Assembly: GCA_001592805.2 (NCBI GenBank)
Contig: CP051142.1
Location: 1,364,001 to 1,428,000 of the forward strand
DNA length: 64,000 bases
Origin: Peltaster fructicola
Lineage: Eukaryota; Ascomycota; Dothideomycetes
Direction of reading: 5' to 3'
The stretch's first letter is position 1, and each line of letters starts with the position of its first letter. Both the position numbers and the translations under genes were made by a program. Positions 1-9,861 of this stretch are shown piece by piece. The notes under the pieces were generated by a model. It was not told where the DNA came from, searched no databases, and saw only the letters and a program-made list of their open reading frames with translations.

Positions 1-2104
1 GCGAGAGCCAGGCATCGGTGATGTCGTCGAACCCAATGCCGAGCTCGCCAACATCCATCTCGTCGCTCGGCTCCAAGGCTACTGATACTGGAGTCTGCAC
101 ATGCCCTAGTTGAGCATTCACGGTCTTTTCTGGTGCCGAGTCAGCGGCATACGAGCATTCCGGCCTCTTCAATGTACCTGCGGGCTTTCTGTCGGCGAGC
201 AGCTGCCTCTTCAGAGTTTGCAGCATGCGTATGCCCTCGGCTGCGGGAGGCACCTGGTCCTGGTAATACTCAAGTATATTGATCGCTTGTTCCCACGACT
301 TGTGTATCTCGGCGTCATCTGCTGCCACCTGACAAGACTTGATTGTAGCAAGAAGCACCATCAATGACGCACAGGTAAAGACCGTCGTGTGCCACGCAGA
401 GGAACGGTGCGATTCCATCAGGTGAGCATGAGTTTCGCTGATGAGATCTTGGGCTGTACCCAGACACCTTACGCAACAGCTTCTGATCACATCGTCCTCC
501 AGTGCTCGAGCACGAGACTTTGTGAGAAGTCTTCGGGATGTGGCGAGCATGAGGAGTGGCCGTGTCGACAGTAATCGGACGTAGAGTATCCTAGAGCGCA
601 ACACTCGTTGTTGCAGACGAACGTGGCTGTCAGTGTGTAGATCGTGCTCAACCAAGAGCCATTCTGGAACTTTAGCAACGAAGTTGTCGATGCGTTTAGT
701 GAAGCCTATCACCGCAGTCACCATGGAATGGGCTTCGTCCTCTGCGTTTCGTTCTGACGTGACCGTGTTTCCTGTGTAGAAGGTCGAAAGGATGTCTTCC
801 AGTATGTCGAAGAGAAGGCAAGAGTAGTTGAACAGCCCCAGTTTTGGAAGCTGCTCTCGTGGTTGCACGCCACGGATGTCCTCACTGAGGTATTCGTCAT
901 CTATCATAGAAGGCAGTGGTAGATCTGTCTTCTGTGTTGCTGCAGGCCGTCCGAAGACCATTGCCACGACACGATCCAGTGATATGCATGTATGCCAGAT
1001 TCGTCGTCTCATCTCAGTCTGCAGCTGGCTTCTTTCACTGTCGATAGTCGAGTCCATGTGCAGACCAATGCTTTGCCCAGCACGCACTGCCAAACCGATT
1101 GCATTCCAACACCGCACCGCGTGATGGGTCGATTGTAGATACACAACGATGAGGAGTAACAGCTGCATCATCGATATGGTAGCTGTATCCAGAACATCGT
1201 AACAGAACGTTCTCCGCGATCGCTGGTAGAACTCGTCTGCTAGTGACACTTTGTGATCGTTGGGAACCAGCTTGCTAGATCTGCAGCCGATTGCAAAGAC
1301 GATGTTCAAAGCAGACATGAACATAGTCTCGTCGAACTCAGGCTGTTCCGGATCGTTCTCCGCGCTCCATAGCTGCTCATACTGGTGCATGAAGCTCTGT
1401 TTGTGCAGAACTGGAAAGAGTGGGTGTATGTACTCCCAGAAGCATCGTACATAATCGTCCGCATCCCGACGTCTGGGCAGTAATGTCTGTGAGCCGTCGC
1501 TGACGAACATCTTCTCCGGCGGACGAAAGTTGACACGAGCACTGGCAGACTTCCTCTGTCCAAGGACAAGTGGTTGAGGATCAACAGTGTTGACAGGCTC
1601 ATCCGCTATTGTGTGCATAAAGGCAACGGTCGAGCTGGGACCATAGACGCCATTGATGCTGTCTCGACTCTGGGTCTCTGGAGTGTCTATCGCTCGGTCA
1701 ACGACATGTGGTAGTGATGGTCTCTGAGCGGTCTGCGAACGAGCAAAGTCTATATTTCTGTTGATAGGAGCAAAGCCTGAAGTGACAGGATAGTGTGTGG
1801 TTTGTCGCTCTCCTTGAGATGGCGTGGTCTGATACTGGTCGACGAGTTCTGACGGTCCTCGAGAACTCGCCTTTCGTTTGACCGTGCTGCGGTCGTATGA
1901 ACAGGAGCTGCCAACACCTCTGCGTTCACAAGCCAGGCAGACAGGACGCTCGCCGCCACAACGTGTCTTGCGGTCGCGACATGTTTCACAAGCTTGATTG
2001 ACTCGTGGACGCTTCCGAGCTGGCTCTGAAAGGTCCGATGTAGGAGGTGGACTGCCTTGCCGTGGCTCTGCGTCGTTTGCGAGAATTGTGTATAGATCAG
2101 ACAT
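1..2104 (-). CDS. Zn2Cys6 fungal-specific transcription factor, 3' end beyond window
   Basis: A nuclear DNA-binding regulator with one uninterrupted frame from the ATG at 2104 to the left edge, about 701 codons, with the C-terminus outside the window. A binuclear zinc cluster lies at about residues 39-70, with cysteine spacing C-x2-C-x6-C-x6-C-x2-C-x8-C and the basic stretch RDRKTR between the second and third cysteines. The middle matches the fungal_trans (PF04082) regulatory domain: a YVRCFWEYIHPLFPVLHKQ block, then RRRIWHTCISLDRVVAMVFGRP. A basic KRPR stretch precedes the cluster. The domain pair fixes the class but not the target genes. The next gene, UTP6, is on the same strand and gives no clue to a regulon. 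The last cysteine gap (8) is slightly longer than the usual 6 but within what the family allows. Confidence 0.88.
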   Translation of the reverse strand, partial: MSDLYTILANDAEPRQGSPPPTSDLSEPARKRPRVNQACETCRDRKTRCGGERPVCLACERRGVGSSCSYDRSTVKRKASSRGPSELVDQYQTTPSQGERQTTHYPVTSGFAPINRNIDFARSQTAQRPSLPHVVDRAIDTPETQSRDSINGVYGPSSTVAFMHTIADEPVNTVDPQPLVLGQRKSASARVNFRPPEKMFVSDGSQTLLPRRRDADDYVRCFWEYIHPLFPVLHKQSFMHQYEQLWSAENDPEQPEFDETMFMSALNIVFAIGCRSSKLVPNDHKVSLADEFYQRSRRTFCYDVLDTATISMMQLLLLIVVYLQSTHHAVRCWNAIGLAVRAGQSIGLHMDSTIDSERSQLQTEMRRRIWHTCISLDRVVAMVFGRPAATQKTDLPLPSMIDDEYLSEDIRGVQPREQLPKLGLFNYSCLLFDILEDILSTFYTGNTVTSERNAEDEAHSMVTAVIGFTKRIDNFVAKVPEWLLVEHDLHTDSHVRLQQRVLRSRILYVRLLSTRPLLMLATSRRLLTKSRARALEDDVIRSCCVRCLGTAQDLISETHAHLMESHRSSAWHTTVFTCASLMVLLATIKSCQVAADDAEIHKSWEQAINILEYYQDQVPPAAEGIRMLQTLKRQLLADRKPAGTLKRPECSYAADSAPEKTVNAQLGHVQTPVSVALEPSDEMDVGELGIGFDDITDAWLS

Positions 2105-2786
2105 TGAAGGTCGTTTTCCCGGGCGCCGATGCGCTGTGGTATTGCCTACAATCCTTGTAGGTGAGAGAAGTTGGACGGAGGGAGAGAGAGACAAGCCGGG
2201 AAGGTGTCGGCTTCGAGGCTTCGGCAGAGCTCGCATAAAATGTGCCTACCAGCCGGAGAATCTTTAGCTACAACGCCATGCCTCTTGCGGTTGCCTGCAT
2301 TCTTATTACTTCGACGATCAAGAAATCTCACGACATAACCAATCCCTGGCATGGCAATACGAGTCTATGAAGACATCCTTGCTTGAAACACGGAAGACCT
2401 CCTCAACTGATGGTTCAACACACCGCCAGGAGAGCGTACAATCTACTGGTATACCTGTCAGCAATGCCAAGTCTCTTCGATAATGCCCATTGCCAAGTCA
2501 GGGATGACTATACAATGGTTGGAAGCAAATTAGACATTCGGGAGCTATGTACTGGCATGACGTGATACTATCATCCCACAAGTCATGGCAGAGCGGGCTC
2601 TTCATGCTCGAAGAGGTGAAAAGATCTGTCTCGGCCATTGACCTTGTACGCGATCCATCGGCTAGTCCATCACGCTACTCATGCAAGACGGTACGTAGTC
2701 CGAGCAGTCCGAATGTGCTGCGCCAATGCTTTTCAGACGGCATAACCAAGCAGGGTATCTCAAGGCTGTCACCCGTTCAATCTGTT
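2105..2786. other. intergenic: 5' region of the Zn2Cys6 gene and 3' region of UTP6
   Basis: Only short, unsupported frames are present. It should hold the promoter of the minus-strand regulator and the UTP6 3' UTR. I see no RNA gene or repeat. Confidence 0.5.
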
Positions 2787-4058
2787 TCACCGCCATTGTA
2801 GTGTCTGCAGAGTCTTGATATCATCCTCACGACCCGCCGTCTGCAGTCGCTTGAACAGAGGCTTCAGGCTGCCTCCAGCCAGTCGTTTGACGTTAGACTT
2901 CACAGTTGCTTGAATCACCTGATTGACGGCATCATCAAGATCATCTTGCTGCTGTAAGTATGGTAGCAGTGTTAAGATCACTTTCTCGGCCAACAGCTGA
3001 GCTCGCGTGGGAGGCATGTTCGACTCGGCATGCCGCACGATAGCAAGACTCTTCCCAAGCGCAGCAGGGAACTCGACTGATCTCGGATCAACACCATGAA
3101 GCGCTTGCTTCGCTTTGCATATAACTTGCTCCGCGGAATCTGGCGCAACCGAGTCCAGATGCTGCAGAACGTGTTGCTGGACTCGTTGGATTGCTTCTAC
3201 GTCGTCGAAGTCGTTGCATACGTCGTAGAAGGTCTCTGCAAGTGCCGGCTCATTATGGAATTGCTTCATGCTACTGTCGAAGATCGTGATAGGGACAGCT
3301 CCTTGCAGCATGGGTGCTTCAGCCAGTTTGTCCAGCATATCCTGGTTGACGTGTTCGAGACCTTGGGTGTCCTCGGATGCATAGTCTTCTGCAGTGATCG
3401 TAGGCAGAGCGATGGTGTTCTCGTCGTCCTCCTCTTCCTGCTCCACCCTAGCAGCATCCAAGCCAAGTATGCGTCGTCGAGCAGCCAGTTTCGCCAGATA
3501 GACCATCTCTAATTTTGCGTATTGCACATATAATTGCCGTTCGTCTGTACAGAATCTGATGCCTCGTTGCAGATAGCCTCGAGCTGTCGGCATATCGCCC
3601 TGTGCCTCTGCATAGTGCTTGGCTGCCAACACCCATAAGCCCCAGTCTCTTGGTCTCAACCGCAGCACAGACGTGAACACTCGAGCCAGCTTCTTGTTTG
3701 CCTTCTCACTTTGGCAAAATCGAATGTACTGCATCCAAAGCGCCTTGTCTGCCGGAAATTTCTGCGTGGCTCGGTCGAGAATGAAGAACACCGTACGTTG
3801 CCCACTGTAAGCCGTGCTCTTGACGCCCAAACGTTGACATCTCTTCTTCCGCAGCGCATCAAGATTCATCTCGTATGCAGCATAACGCACATAGTCGTGG
3901 GGCTTCGAGCCCGATCCATTCAGAGTATGTTCAAAGTCGCTGCGCTTCTTGACGATTGCAGTGATCTCGCTGGCGCTGAAAACTTCCTTCCTTGCGAGCT
4001 CCTGAAGGTCGGGTACTGTACGTTCGAGATAGAACCTGGCCTTATCCGCAGCTGCCAT
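2787..4058 (-). CDS. UTP6: U3 snoRNP / SSU processome protein Utp6
   Basis: A 423-residue, intronless protein of the small-subunit processome, needed for 18S pre-rRNA cleavage in the nucleolus. The N-terminus has the Utp6 signature: a KARFYLERTVPDLQEL block, then EITAIVKKRSDFEH, then EMNLDALRKKRCQRLG. HAT (half-a-TPR) repeats follow: DKALWMQYIRFCQ, a second beginning RDWGLWVLAAKHYAE, and QLYVQYAKLEMVYL. The middle is acidic and the C-terminal half helical, as in the family. The frame extends 17 codons upstream, but MAAADKARF at 4058 aligns with known Utp6 starts, so I chose that ATG. The length fits the fungal family (about 420-450). Confidence 0.92.
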   Translation of the reverse strand: MAAADKARFYLERTVPDLQELARKEVFSASEITAIVKKRSDFEHTLNGSGSKPHDYVRYAAYEMNLDALRKKRCQRLGVKSTAYSGQRTVFFILDRATQKFPADKALWMQYIRFCQSEKANKKLARVFTSVLRLRPRDWGLWVLAAKHYAEAQGDMPTARGYLQRGIRFCTDERQLYVQYAKLEMVYLAKLAARRRILGLDAARVEQEEEDDENTIALPTITAEDYASEDTQGLEHVNQDMLDKLAEAPMLQGAVPITIFDSSMKQFHNEPALAETFYDVCNDFDDVEAIQRVQQHVLQHLDSVAPDSAEQVICKAKQALHGVDPRSVEFPAALGKSLAIVRHAESNMPPTRAQLLAEKVILTLLPYLQQQDDLDDAVNQVIQATVKSNVKRLAGGSLKPLFKRLQTAGREDDIKTLQTLQWR

Positions 4059-4575
4059 ATTGAGGTGTCGTGGGTGGTCCGAGAAAGAAGATGGAATACA
4101 TGTAACCACAAATTTTTGGAACCATAGACCAATTCACGTCACTGATCGGCTCTACCGAAATACCTTAAGCGGCAGCTCCCGCACGCTTTTATTCCAAGCG
4201 TCAAAGCTGATTCATGTAGTGTAACGCAGACATTCTCTCGGCCAACGTGCAAACATCATTGCGGCGTTGTTGTAGGCTGCATGATGCTAGCAGTAGTGCA
4301 GGTCATCTCTTCAGGCCGAGATGCACCCAGTCCGAGAGCGAGAGCCACATTCGATTATTTGATCCTCAGCTACCACTTGCCAGAGTTAGCTGAACCCCAC
4401 TGTTGATCTAGTTCTAGATGGGGTCCGTCAGCATGGAGGAATCATGCAGCTGAGCTCCGTTCATGAACAACAACGCTGTCGCAAACATCCTTACTTTTGA
4501 TCAACACAGTCTCTCGCTACTCACGCTTGCACGCGACCACCAGCATCCCTTGATCCGCGATACAACCCTGCGAAA
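4059..4575. other. divergent promoter region, UTP6 / CaM kinase
   Basis: Between two divergently transcribed genes. No gene, tRNA or repeat seen. Confidence 0.5.
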
Positions 4576-5762
4576 ATGGCTACACAACAGCCGCAAGCAC
4601 AAGTTCAGCCATGCCAGTACAAGACCGGAAAGACTTTGGGCGCAGGCTCATACTCGGTCGTTAAGGAGTGTGTCCACATCGCATCTGGGCGCTACTATGC
4701 GGCCAAGGTCATCAACAAGCGTCTCATGGCAGGAAGAGAGCACATGGTGCGGAATGAGATAGCAGTGTTGAAGAGAGTTTCAATGGGACATCAGAACATC
4801 CTGACCCTGGTCGACTTCTTCGAGACGATGAACAACCGTAAGCATGCGATACTTCAGGTCTGAGCTTGACTGACCGTGTCATAGTCTATCTTGTCACAGA
4901 CCTCGCCCTTGGAGGCGAACTATTCGACCGCATCTGCAGAAAGGGATCCTACTTCGAGTCTGATGCCGCAGACCTCATACGAGCCACTCTATCGGCGGTA
5001 GCATATCTACACGATCATGGTATCGTGCATCGAGATCTCAAGCCTGAGAACCTACTATTCAGAACGCCCGAAGACAACGCTGATCTGCTGATCGCTGATT
5101 TTGGTCTCTCACGGATAATGGACGAAGAGAAATACCATGTCTTGACGACAACATGCGGAACACCTGGCTATATGGCACCAGAGATCTTCAACAAGAGCGG
5201 ACACGGCAAGCCTGTAGATGTCTGGGCAATAGGTGTGATTACATACTTCCTGCTTTGTGGTTATACTCCCTTCGACAGGGACAGCAATCTAGAGGAGATG
5301 CAGGCGATCTTGGTGGCAGACTATAGCTTCACACCGATCGAATACTGGCGAGGAGTCAGCAGTACAGCTCGCGCGTTCATCAAGCGTTGTTTAACGATCG
5401 ACCCGAATGGACGAATGACAGCACATGAAGCATTATCGCACGAATGGATTGCTGGACCGGAAGCAGGACGAGGAGCTGAGGACTTACTGCCAACAGTGAA
5501 GAAGAACTTCAACGCCCGACGAACACTTCACAAAGCTATCGATACTGTCCGCGCCATCAACCAATTACGCAGTGGTGGCCTGGGCATGATGAACACCTTG
5601 AAGCCTAAAGAGGAGAGTCATGATGTTGTCATGGCTGATGCTTCTCCAGCGGCAAATGGCAGCGATCCACGAGGGCATGCTCGAGGACAAACAGACTCAC
5701 AGATCGCTGAGCAACAACGACGGATAGAAGAGACGAGCAAAGGTCTGTGGGCGAAAGCATAG
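4576..5762 (+). CDS. CMK1: calcium/calmodulin-dependent protein kinase
   Basis: Ser/Thr kinase of the fungal CaMK-I/CMK group, 379 residues, exons 4576-4837 and 4885-5762. The 47-nt intron (gtaagc...catag) interrupts an N-N-L-Y-L-V segment just before the hinge; joining it restores the kinase frame. Visible motifs: glycine loop LGAGSYSVVKE, catalytic lysine in AAKVINK, HRDLKPEN, DFGLS, activation loop TTTCGTPGYMAPE with the activating Thr of CaMKK targets, and DVWAIGVITYFLLCGYTPF. After the kinase domain a basic-amphipathic stretch (NARRTLHKAIDTVRAINQLR) is in the right place for the autoinhibitory/calmodulin-binding helix. A polar tail follows. It probably acts in calcium and stress signalling. 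The CaMK assignment is firm; which of the fungal CMK paralogues it is cannot be fixed from here. Confidence 0.93.
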
Positions 5763-5878
5763 ATTTTGCGAAGGAACCTTTTTTCACGAGCATGTAGAGC
5801 GGTAAATGCGAACAGGACTTTGGTATGTCATGATTTGACGAGCTATATCGAGATGAAACTTTCACCAGCTATCATCGA

Positions 5879-6829
5879 TCAAAGACAGTCAAGCATGACA
5901 GCGCCCGCGCCGCCAACACAAGCCTTGTTCGTGCCCTTTGCTGCTGGTGTCGTCGATGTTGTGCTCGATGAAGTAGTTGAACTTGACGAAGTTGAGCTGG
6001 TAGTGGTAGACGTCTGTACAGAGCTGGACGATGTAGTGGTAGAGGAAGAAGACGATGTCTCCTGACTGACTGCTTTGGCCACAGGAGACGCACTTGTGGA
6101 CAAGGTGCTGGAAGACTGTGATGTCGGCGAGGCACCTGCAAATACTGTAACAAAGCTAGTAGGCCGCTCAGCCTGGCTCGCTGGGCTAGGAGTGACGAAC
6201 ACCACAGAAGTCACAACACCGCCTCCTGGTGTAAAGGTGACGATTGCCATGGAGGGTGCACTGCTCGTAGTCGATGATGTCGTTGAAGATGATACTGTTG
6301 AAGATGAGCTCGTGCTGGACAGACTTGGCAGCAGTGTAGACGATTCTCGGCCCATGAATGTCACAGTCACTGTTTCCGTCACTGTCGACTGTCCGCCTGC
6401 ACCGCCGACCACAAAGTTTGGAGCGATATTGATCGGTGCAGCTTGGTGCTCAACTGGGGGGGCCAGGTCGCAGGCTGCAGCCGTAGGCCCATGTATCGTC
6501 GTGACGAGTCTACCAGGAAGCTGGTTGTACAGACCGATCGCGGTGTATGCGAAAAGCACAATGCTCTCAAGGAAGAAGAGAATGGCCAAGAGCACAAAGA
6601 TTGGCATCGGAATGAAGACACCATTCCTACGACGACGTCTGGGTGACTCGATGACTGGCTCGGCGGCCAGAATGGGCTGCGGCTTGGTATCGAAGATGGT
6701 GGAGAAGCGAGGTGGTGGCGCATCCTTCTTGGAGTGTATCTCGTAGTCATGTGGCTCGTCATAGTCGTCGCGCTGCTTCATCTTGCCTTTGGTATCCTGA
6801 TGCTCATAATCACTCTTTTCTGATGACAT
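5879..6829 (-). CDS. single-pass membrane protein with Ser/Thr-rich ectodomain
   Basis: A 316-residue unrecognised protein. The N-terminus (about 70 residues) is charged and hydrophilic, ending in a five-Arg run. One long hydrophobic segment follows (about residues 73-103). The C-terminal two thirds is a Ser/Thr-rich tail with long runs, as in O-mannosylated cell-wall proteins. The Arg run before the membrane span predicts N-inside, so the Ser/Thr tail should face the wall (type II). That is opposite to Wsc/Mid2 sensors, so I do not call it a sensor. The gene is convergent with the kinase, 116 bp away. The antisense frame across the Ser/Thr stretch is a composition shadow. Confidence 0.75.
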   Translation of the reverse strand: MSSEKSDYEHQDTKGKMKQRDDYDEPHDYEIHSKKDAPPPRFSTIFDTKPQPILAAEPVIESPRRRRRNGVFIPMPIFVLLAILFFLESIVLFAYTAIGLYNQLPGRLVTTIHGPTAAACDLAPPVEHQAAPINIAPNFVVGGAGGQSTVTETVTVTFMGRESSTLLPSLSSTSSSSTVSSSTTSSTTSSAPSMAIVTFTPGGGVVTSVVFVTPSPASQAERPTSFVTVFAGASPTSQSSSTLSTSASPVAKAVSQETSSSSSTTTSSSSVQTSTTTSSTSSSSTTSSSTTSTTPAAKGTNKACVGGAGAVMLDCL

Positions 6830-7334
6830 GATGCCGTTGACTCGCTAAACGCTGGAGCTGGATATGTTTGTAACGACTGTGGTGTTTGTGCAGTCGTGAA
6901 GAGCAATTAGTAAGTGTAATAGAGGTACGCGACCAGCGCGATCGAAAGTGAATAACAGGACAAAGAAAGAGATGCAGCCGTGAATGTGAAAATGTGATGT
7001 TGTGAAAGGGAAGTGATCAAAGCTATTGTTGAGCGACATAGTGATGAACTCGAGCTCAGACTCAGTAACTGCTGGTCGAAGCGTGTCGCGGTGCAAATGT
7101 ATTGCCAACCAACCAGTCATTAGTCCTGTCCACAGGCTGTAGCCAGATTGTACTGCATCGAGACAATATGCTGGCGGGACGGACGCGTAAAGGTCTGAAG
7201 ATGAAGCATGAGGTTTCATGTAGGCGTGGTGGCAGAAAAGCTTGGCTTTTGATTGGCCGAGTTCTCTGTTAGGCGCTCCCAAGAATGGACCTCGCGCGAA
7301 GAACACTTCTGCAACACACGTCAAACCACCAGTC
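6830..7334. other. divergent promoter region, Ser/Thr-rich membrane protein / RRN10-like gene
   Basis: A 202-codon minus frame overlaps here, but it lacks recognisable domains and runs through the RRN10-like coding sequence, so I leave it out. No RNA gene or repeat seen. Confidence 0.4.
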
Positions 7335-7766
7335 ATGGCGGGACAAGCTTCGAGGCAGCAGGGTAATCTATACGATGCTGTCGCAGGACGTTTGACGGCT
7401 CTCGGCTTCTTGGGACCTGAGACAGCACCAACATCAAAGGACACCTCGAACAAGACTCAAACGATAGTACCACCCGAGGAGGTCCTATATCGTCGTAAAG
7501 GTGCACCTACACGCTATGAGGAGGATGACGTGTACTTTCAACACCGATATCTCAAGGCAGATCAGAAACTACCTGACTCAGATTTGCTCAAGGCCATACA
7601 TGCATATGCCGCCGATTTTTATGCTCGTACGACGACAGATGGAGGAAAGAGTGATGAGAAGACTCTCGATGAGACAGCGTTGCTAGCTATAGGCATACTT
7701 CTCGAAGAGCTAGCTGTGAAGGGCATCGGCAAGACTGGTGGCCTTGCTCTTCTCGAACCTCAATGA
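7335..7766 (+). CDS. RRN10: Rrn10-like subunit of the Pol I upstream activating factor
   Basis: A 143-residue, intronless protein close in length to yeast Rrn10 (145). UAF binds the rDNA upstream element and supports Pol I initiation in the nucleolus. Two blocks match yeast Rrn10 as I recall it: a PDSDL...IHAYA segment (yeast PDIDL...VHYYA), then, after a spacer, LDETALLAIGILLEE (yeast FDETSLITLGLLIEK). The order and spacing agree. I chose the ATG at 7335, after a frame opening upstream, because the sequence before it has no family resemblance and reads like promoter. The call rests on these short blocks; a profile search against PF05234 would decide it. The stop lies 73 bp from the convergent PAQR gene. 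Confidence 0.72.
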   Translation: MAGQASRQQGNLYDAVAGRLTALGFLGPETAPTSKDTSNKTQTIVPPEEVLYRRKGAPTRYEEDDVYFQHRYLKADQKLPDSDLLKAIHAYAADFYARTTTDGGKSDEKTLDETALLAIGILLEELAVKGIGKTGGLALLEPQ

Positions 7767-7839
7767 TATCGTAACGCCATACCATGCTTCTCAATACTTC
7801 GATCCAACAGCTTGGCGCGGATCGTCTGTACTCTATGCT

Positions 7840-9369
7840 CTAATAGGCTGAGCAATGTCCTTCGGATGCTCGCTTGAACGCTTCACTAAAGAAATGGTTC
7901 ATTGCAAAGTAGTGGAACAAAATTCCGCCAAGCACAGCGAAATGCCAGATCTGGTGGCTGCCGCCAACATAGTCGAACGCTCCAGGCATCCATCTCTCGG
8001 GGATCTCGGCGGCATAAAGAATTGCACCAGCCAAGTACACGCCGACGCTCTTCAGGATGGGCATGTAGAAATGGATAGTCTCTGCCCAGCTGCGCTGAAG
8101 GGAAAGCTGCAGGATCGGTACGAAGCCGGTCGTTGCGAGGCCGACGAAGAACGCAACTCGCATCCAAGATAATCTGGCTGTATTGAAGTATGGGTGCCAG
8201 GGTAGAATGCTACCAATAACACCAAGGATGAAGGTCAAGCCAAGATAGATCGATCTACTTGTCGGTTCGCAGTAGAAGGCGGTATATTCTGTAGTCATGA
8301 TACTGGCAGCCACCAGAAAGGATATGCCAGTGTAATCAACACAGGCGAAACGCTCCATGACAGTTTGGTTCGAGATGGAAGCCATGGTGTGCCACATTGT
8401 GCTGCAAATCATGCATTTGCATGCAGCGAAGAAGAAACAACCAGCGATGAAGATGTCGAAGGTCGATGCAGAAGTGAATTCGGGTGTGTTGGGATAGAAG
8501 TAGAACGCAATCGCGAGGATCAGCAGAAATCCTAGCGCATGACTCCAGATGTTCACAGTCTCATTCGAGAAGGTCGTGAAGCATGACTTTACGCACTCGC
8601 CGTGGCTCGCAGAGAATCTGTAGCCTTTGAGGATATGAGGGTTGCCCTTCCACGGATCTGGAAGCGATTCGTAGTTGATGAGACCCTGCTTGCGTGCCAG
8701 GACAAGAGCCTCTTCGATCCTGTCTTGCAGGAGCTTCTTGGCTCGTCGAGCAGCATCAGCACCTTCGTGCACGATCTCTGCTGCAACATGTGTGGCGCCT
8801 TCGACATAAGCCTTGCCGGTATCGAGCATCTCTGATGCGGTGGCTGTGATAGAGTTGCTGCTGAAATCGTACGCCTTCTTCTCGAACTCGGCAAGCAGAG
8901 ACTCTGCGATCTTGACACCCTCCTGTACTTTCTGCTCCAAAGTCTCCTTTCGCGCCAGAGCACCACGATAGTTGGCATCTAGTGTGTCGACAAGAACCTT
9001 TGCTCGCCGCCGACCAGCATCGATGACCTCGTCACTGACATGTGTGCAACTCTCATGGAGCGTTCGCAGTGTGTCGTAAGCATAATTCATACCCTCGTCG
9101 ATCTTCAAATGTCCATAGTTCTCCATCATCTCGAGGCGCCGGCCTAGATCCAGCAGGAAACGGTCCATAAGCTCTTGTACATTTTCGCGGTCTGCGCTCC
9201 ATGCTCTTGGCTGGTATGAAGAGTGGCGTCGCCGTTGTCGAGCACGTGCTCGGCCTCCGTCTAGATGTGTGCCTGATGAAGTGCCGACTGCAGGCTCTTC
9301 GTGAGATTGTGTGATGGTTGATGTAGTGGAGCAGCCTCCACTCATCGGAATGCTGGCGTATGCGGGCAT
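7840..9369 (-). CDS. IZH3: PAQR / hemolysin-III family receptor, Izh3-like
   Basis: A 509-residue protein with a long soluble N-terminal part (about 250 residues) and a seven-helix PAQR domain. PAQR motifs: NETVNIWSH at the first helix, S-x3-H in CSTMWHTMAS, and H-x3-H in HQIWHFAVLGG near the end. These residues form the metal site of the family (ceramidase-like fold). The N-terminal part is helical and rich in Ala, Glu and Lys, with amphipathic repeats such as AHYVEGA-like and AADAARRAKKLLQDRI stretches. This arrangement matches the long yeast member Izh3, tied to zinc and sterol homeostasis, rather than the short Izh1/2/4. The first true ATG is at 9369; the frame extends 12 codons upstream only from a GTG. 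The product is expected in ER or plasma membrane. Confidence 0.86.
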   Translation of the reverse strand: MPAYASIPMSGGCSTTSTITQSHEEPAVGTSSGTHLDGGRARARQRRRHSSYQPRAWSADRENVQELMDRFLLDLGRRLEMMENYGHLKIDEGMNYAYDTLRTLHESCTHVSDEVIDAGRRRAKVLVDTLDANYRGALARKETLEQKVQEGVKIAESLLAEFEKKAYDFSSNSITATASEMLDTGKAYVEGATHVAAEIVHEGADAARRAKKLLQDRIEEALVLARKQGLINYESLPDPWKGNPHILKGYRFSASHGECVKSCFTTFSNETVNIWSHALGFLLILAIAFYFYPNTPEFTSASTFDIFIAGCFFFAACKCMICSTMWHTMASISNQTVMERFACVDYTGISFLVAASIMTTEYTAFYCEPTSRSIYLGLTFILGVIGSILPWHPYFNTARLSWMRVAFFVGLATTGFVPILQLSLQRSWAETIHFYMPILKSVGVYLAGAILYAAEIPERWMPGAFDYVGGSHQIWHFAVLGGILFHYFAMNHFFSEAFKRASEGHCSAY

Positions 9370-9861
9370 GGTGACTATGATCGTGTGCCGAGAGATCTGT
9401 ACCACCTTTGCGAGTCGTAAGGGTGTGAGGATCTAACGAGTAGAAGTACACCTGCAGATTGTCCCTCCTGACCACGACGGTGACGTTGGTGGAGAGGGGA
9501 AACCAGATCAGGCAAAGTAAAATAGCGCAGACAACTTTGCGGAATCTAGATATCGACAGGAGCCGTGGGATCGGGAATGCAGTCGATCGATTGTTACCAA
9601 GAGAGAATGTTGGTATATGGCTGTGAAGTGTTTGTCATGTGGCTAGCTGAACTGGAGGAGAATTCAGGATCTTGTTCGATGATGATCTTCGTGAGGTTCT
9701 AGAACGATTGCGGCAAAGCGAAGCGATGGCGTCAGGAACCAGATGCTGCATGACTCGTGCGGTATGCTTGCGAATAGCACGTGAATTTGGTTGTCAACTA
9801 GAAACAGCTACCACAACAAGCACATCCCTAGCTACTCCTCTACACGACTGAAACACACATC
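9370..9861. other. divergent promoter region, IZH3-like / THOC5-like
   Basis: About 490 bp between divergent starts. No other feature seen. Confidence 0.5.

Noticed and set aside
6075-6746. A 223-codon plus-strand frame opposite the Ser/Thr-rich membrane protein
   Set aside because: Composition shadow of the Ser/Thr codons on the other strand; no signal, domain or context.
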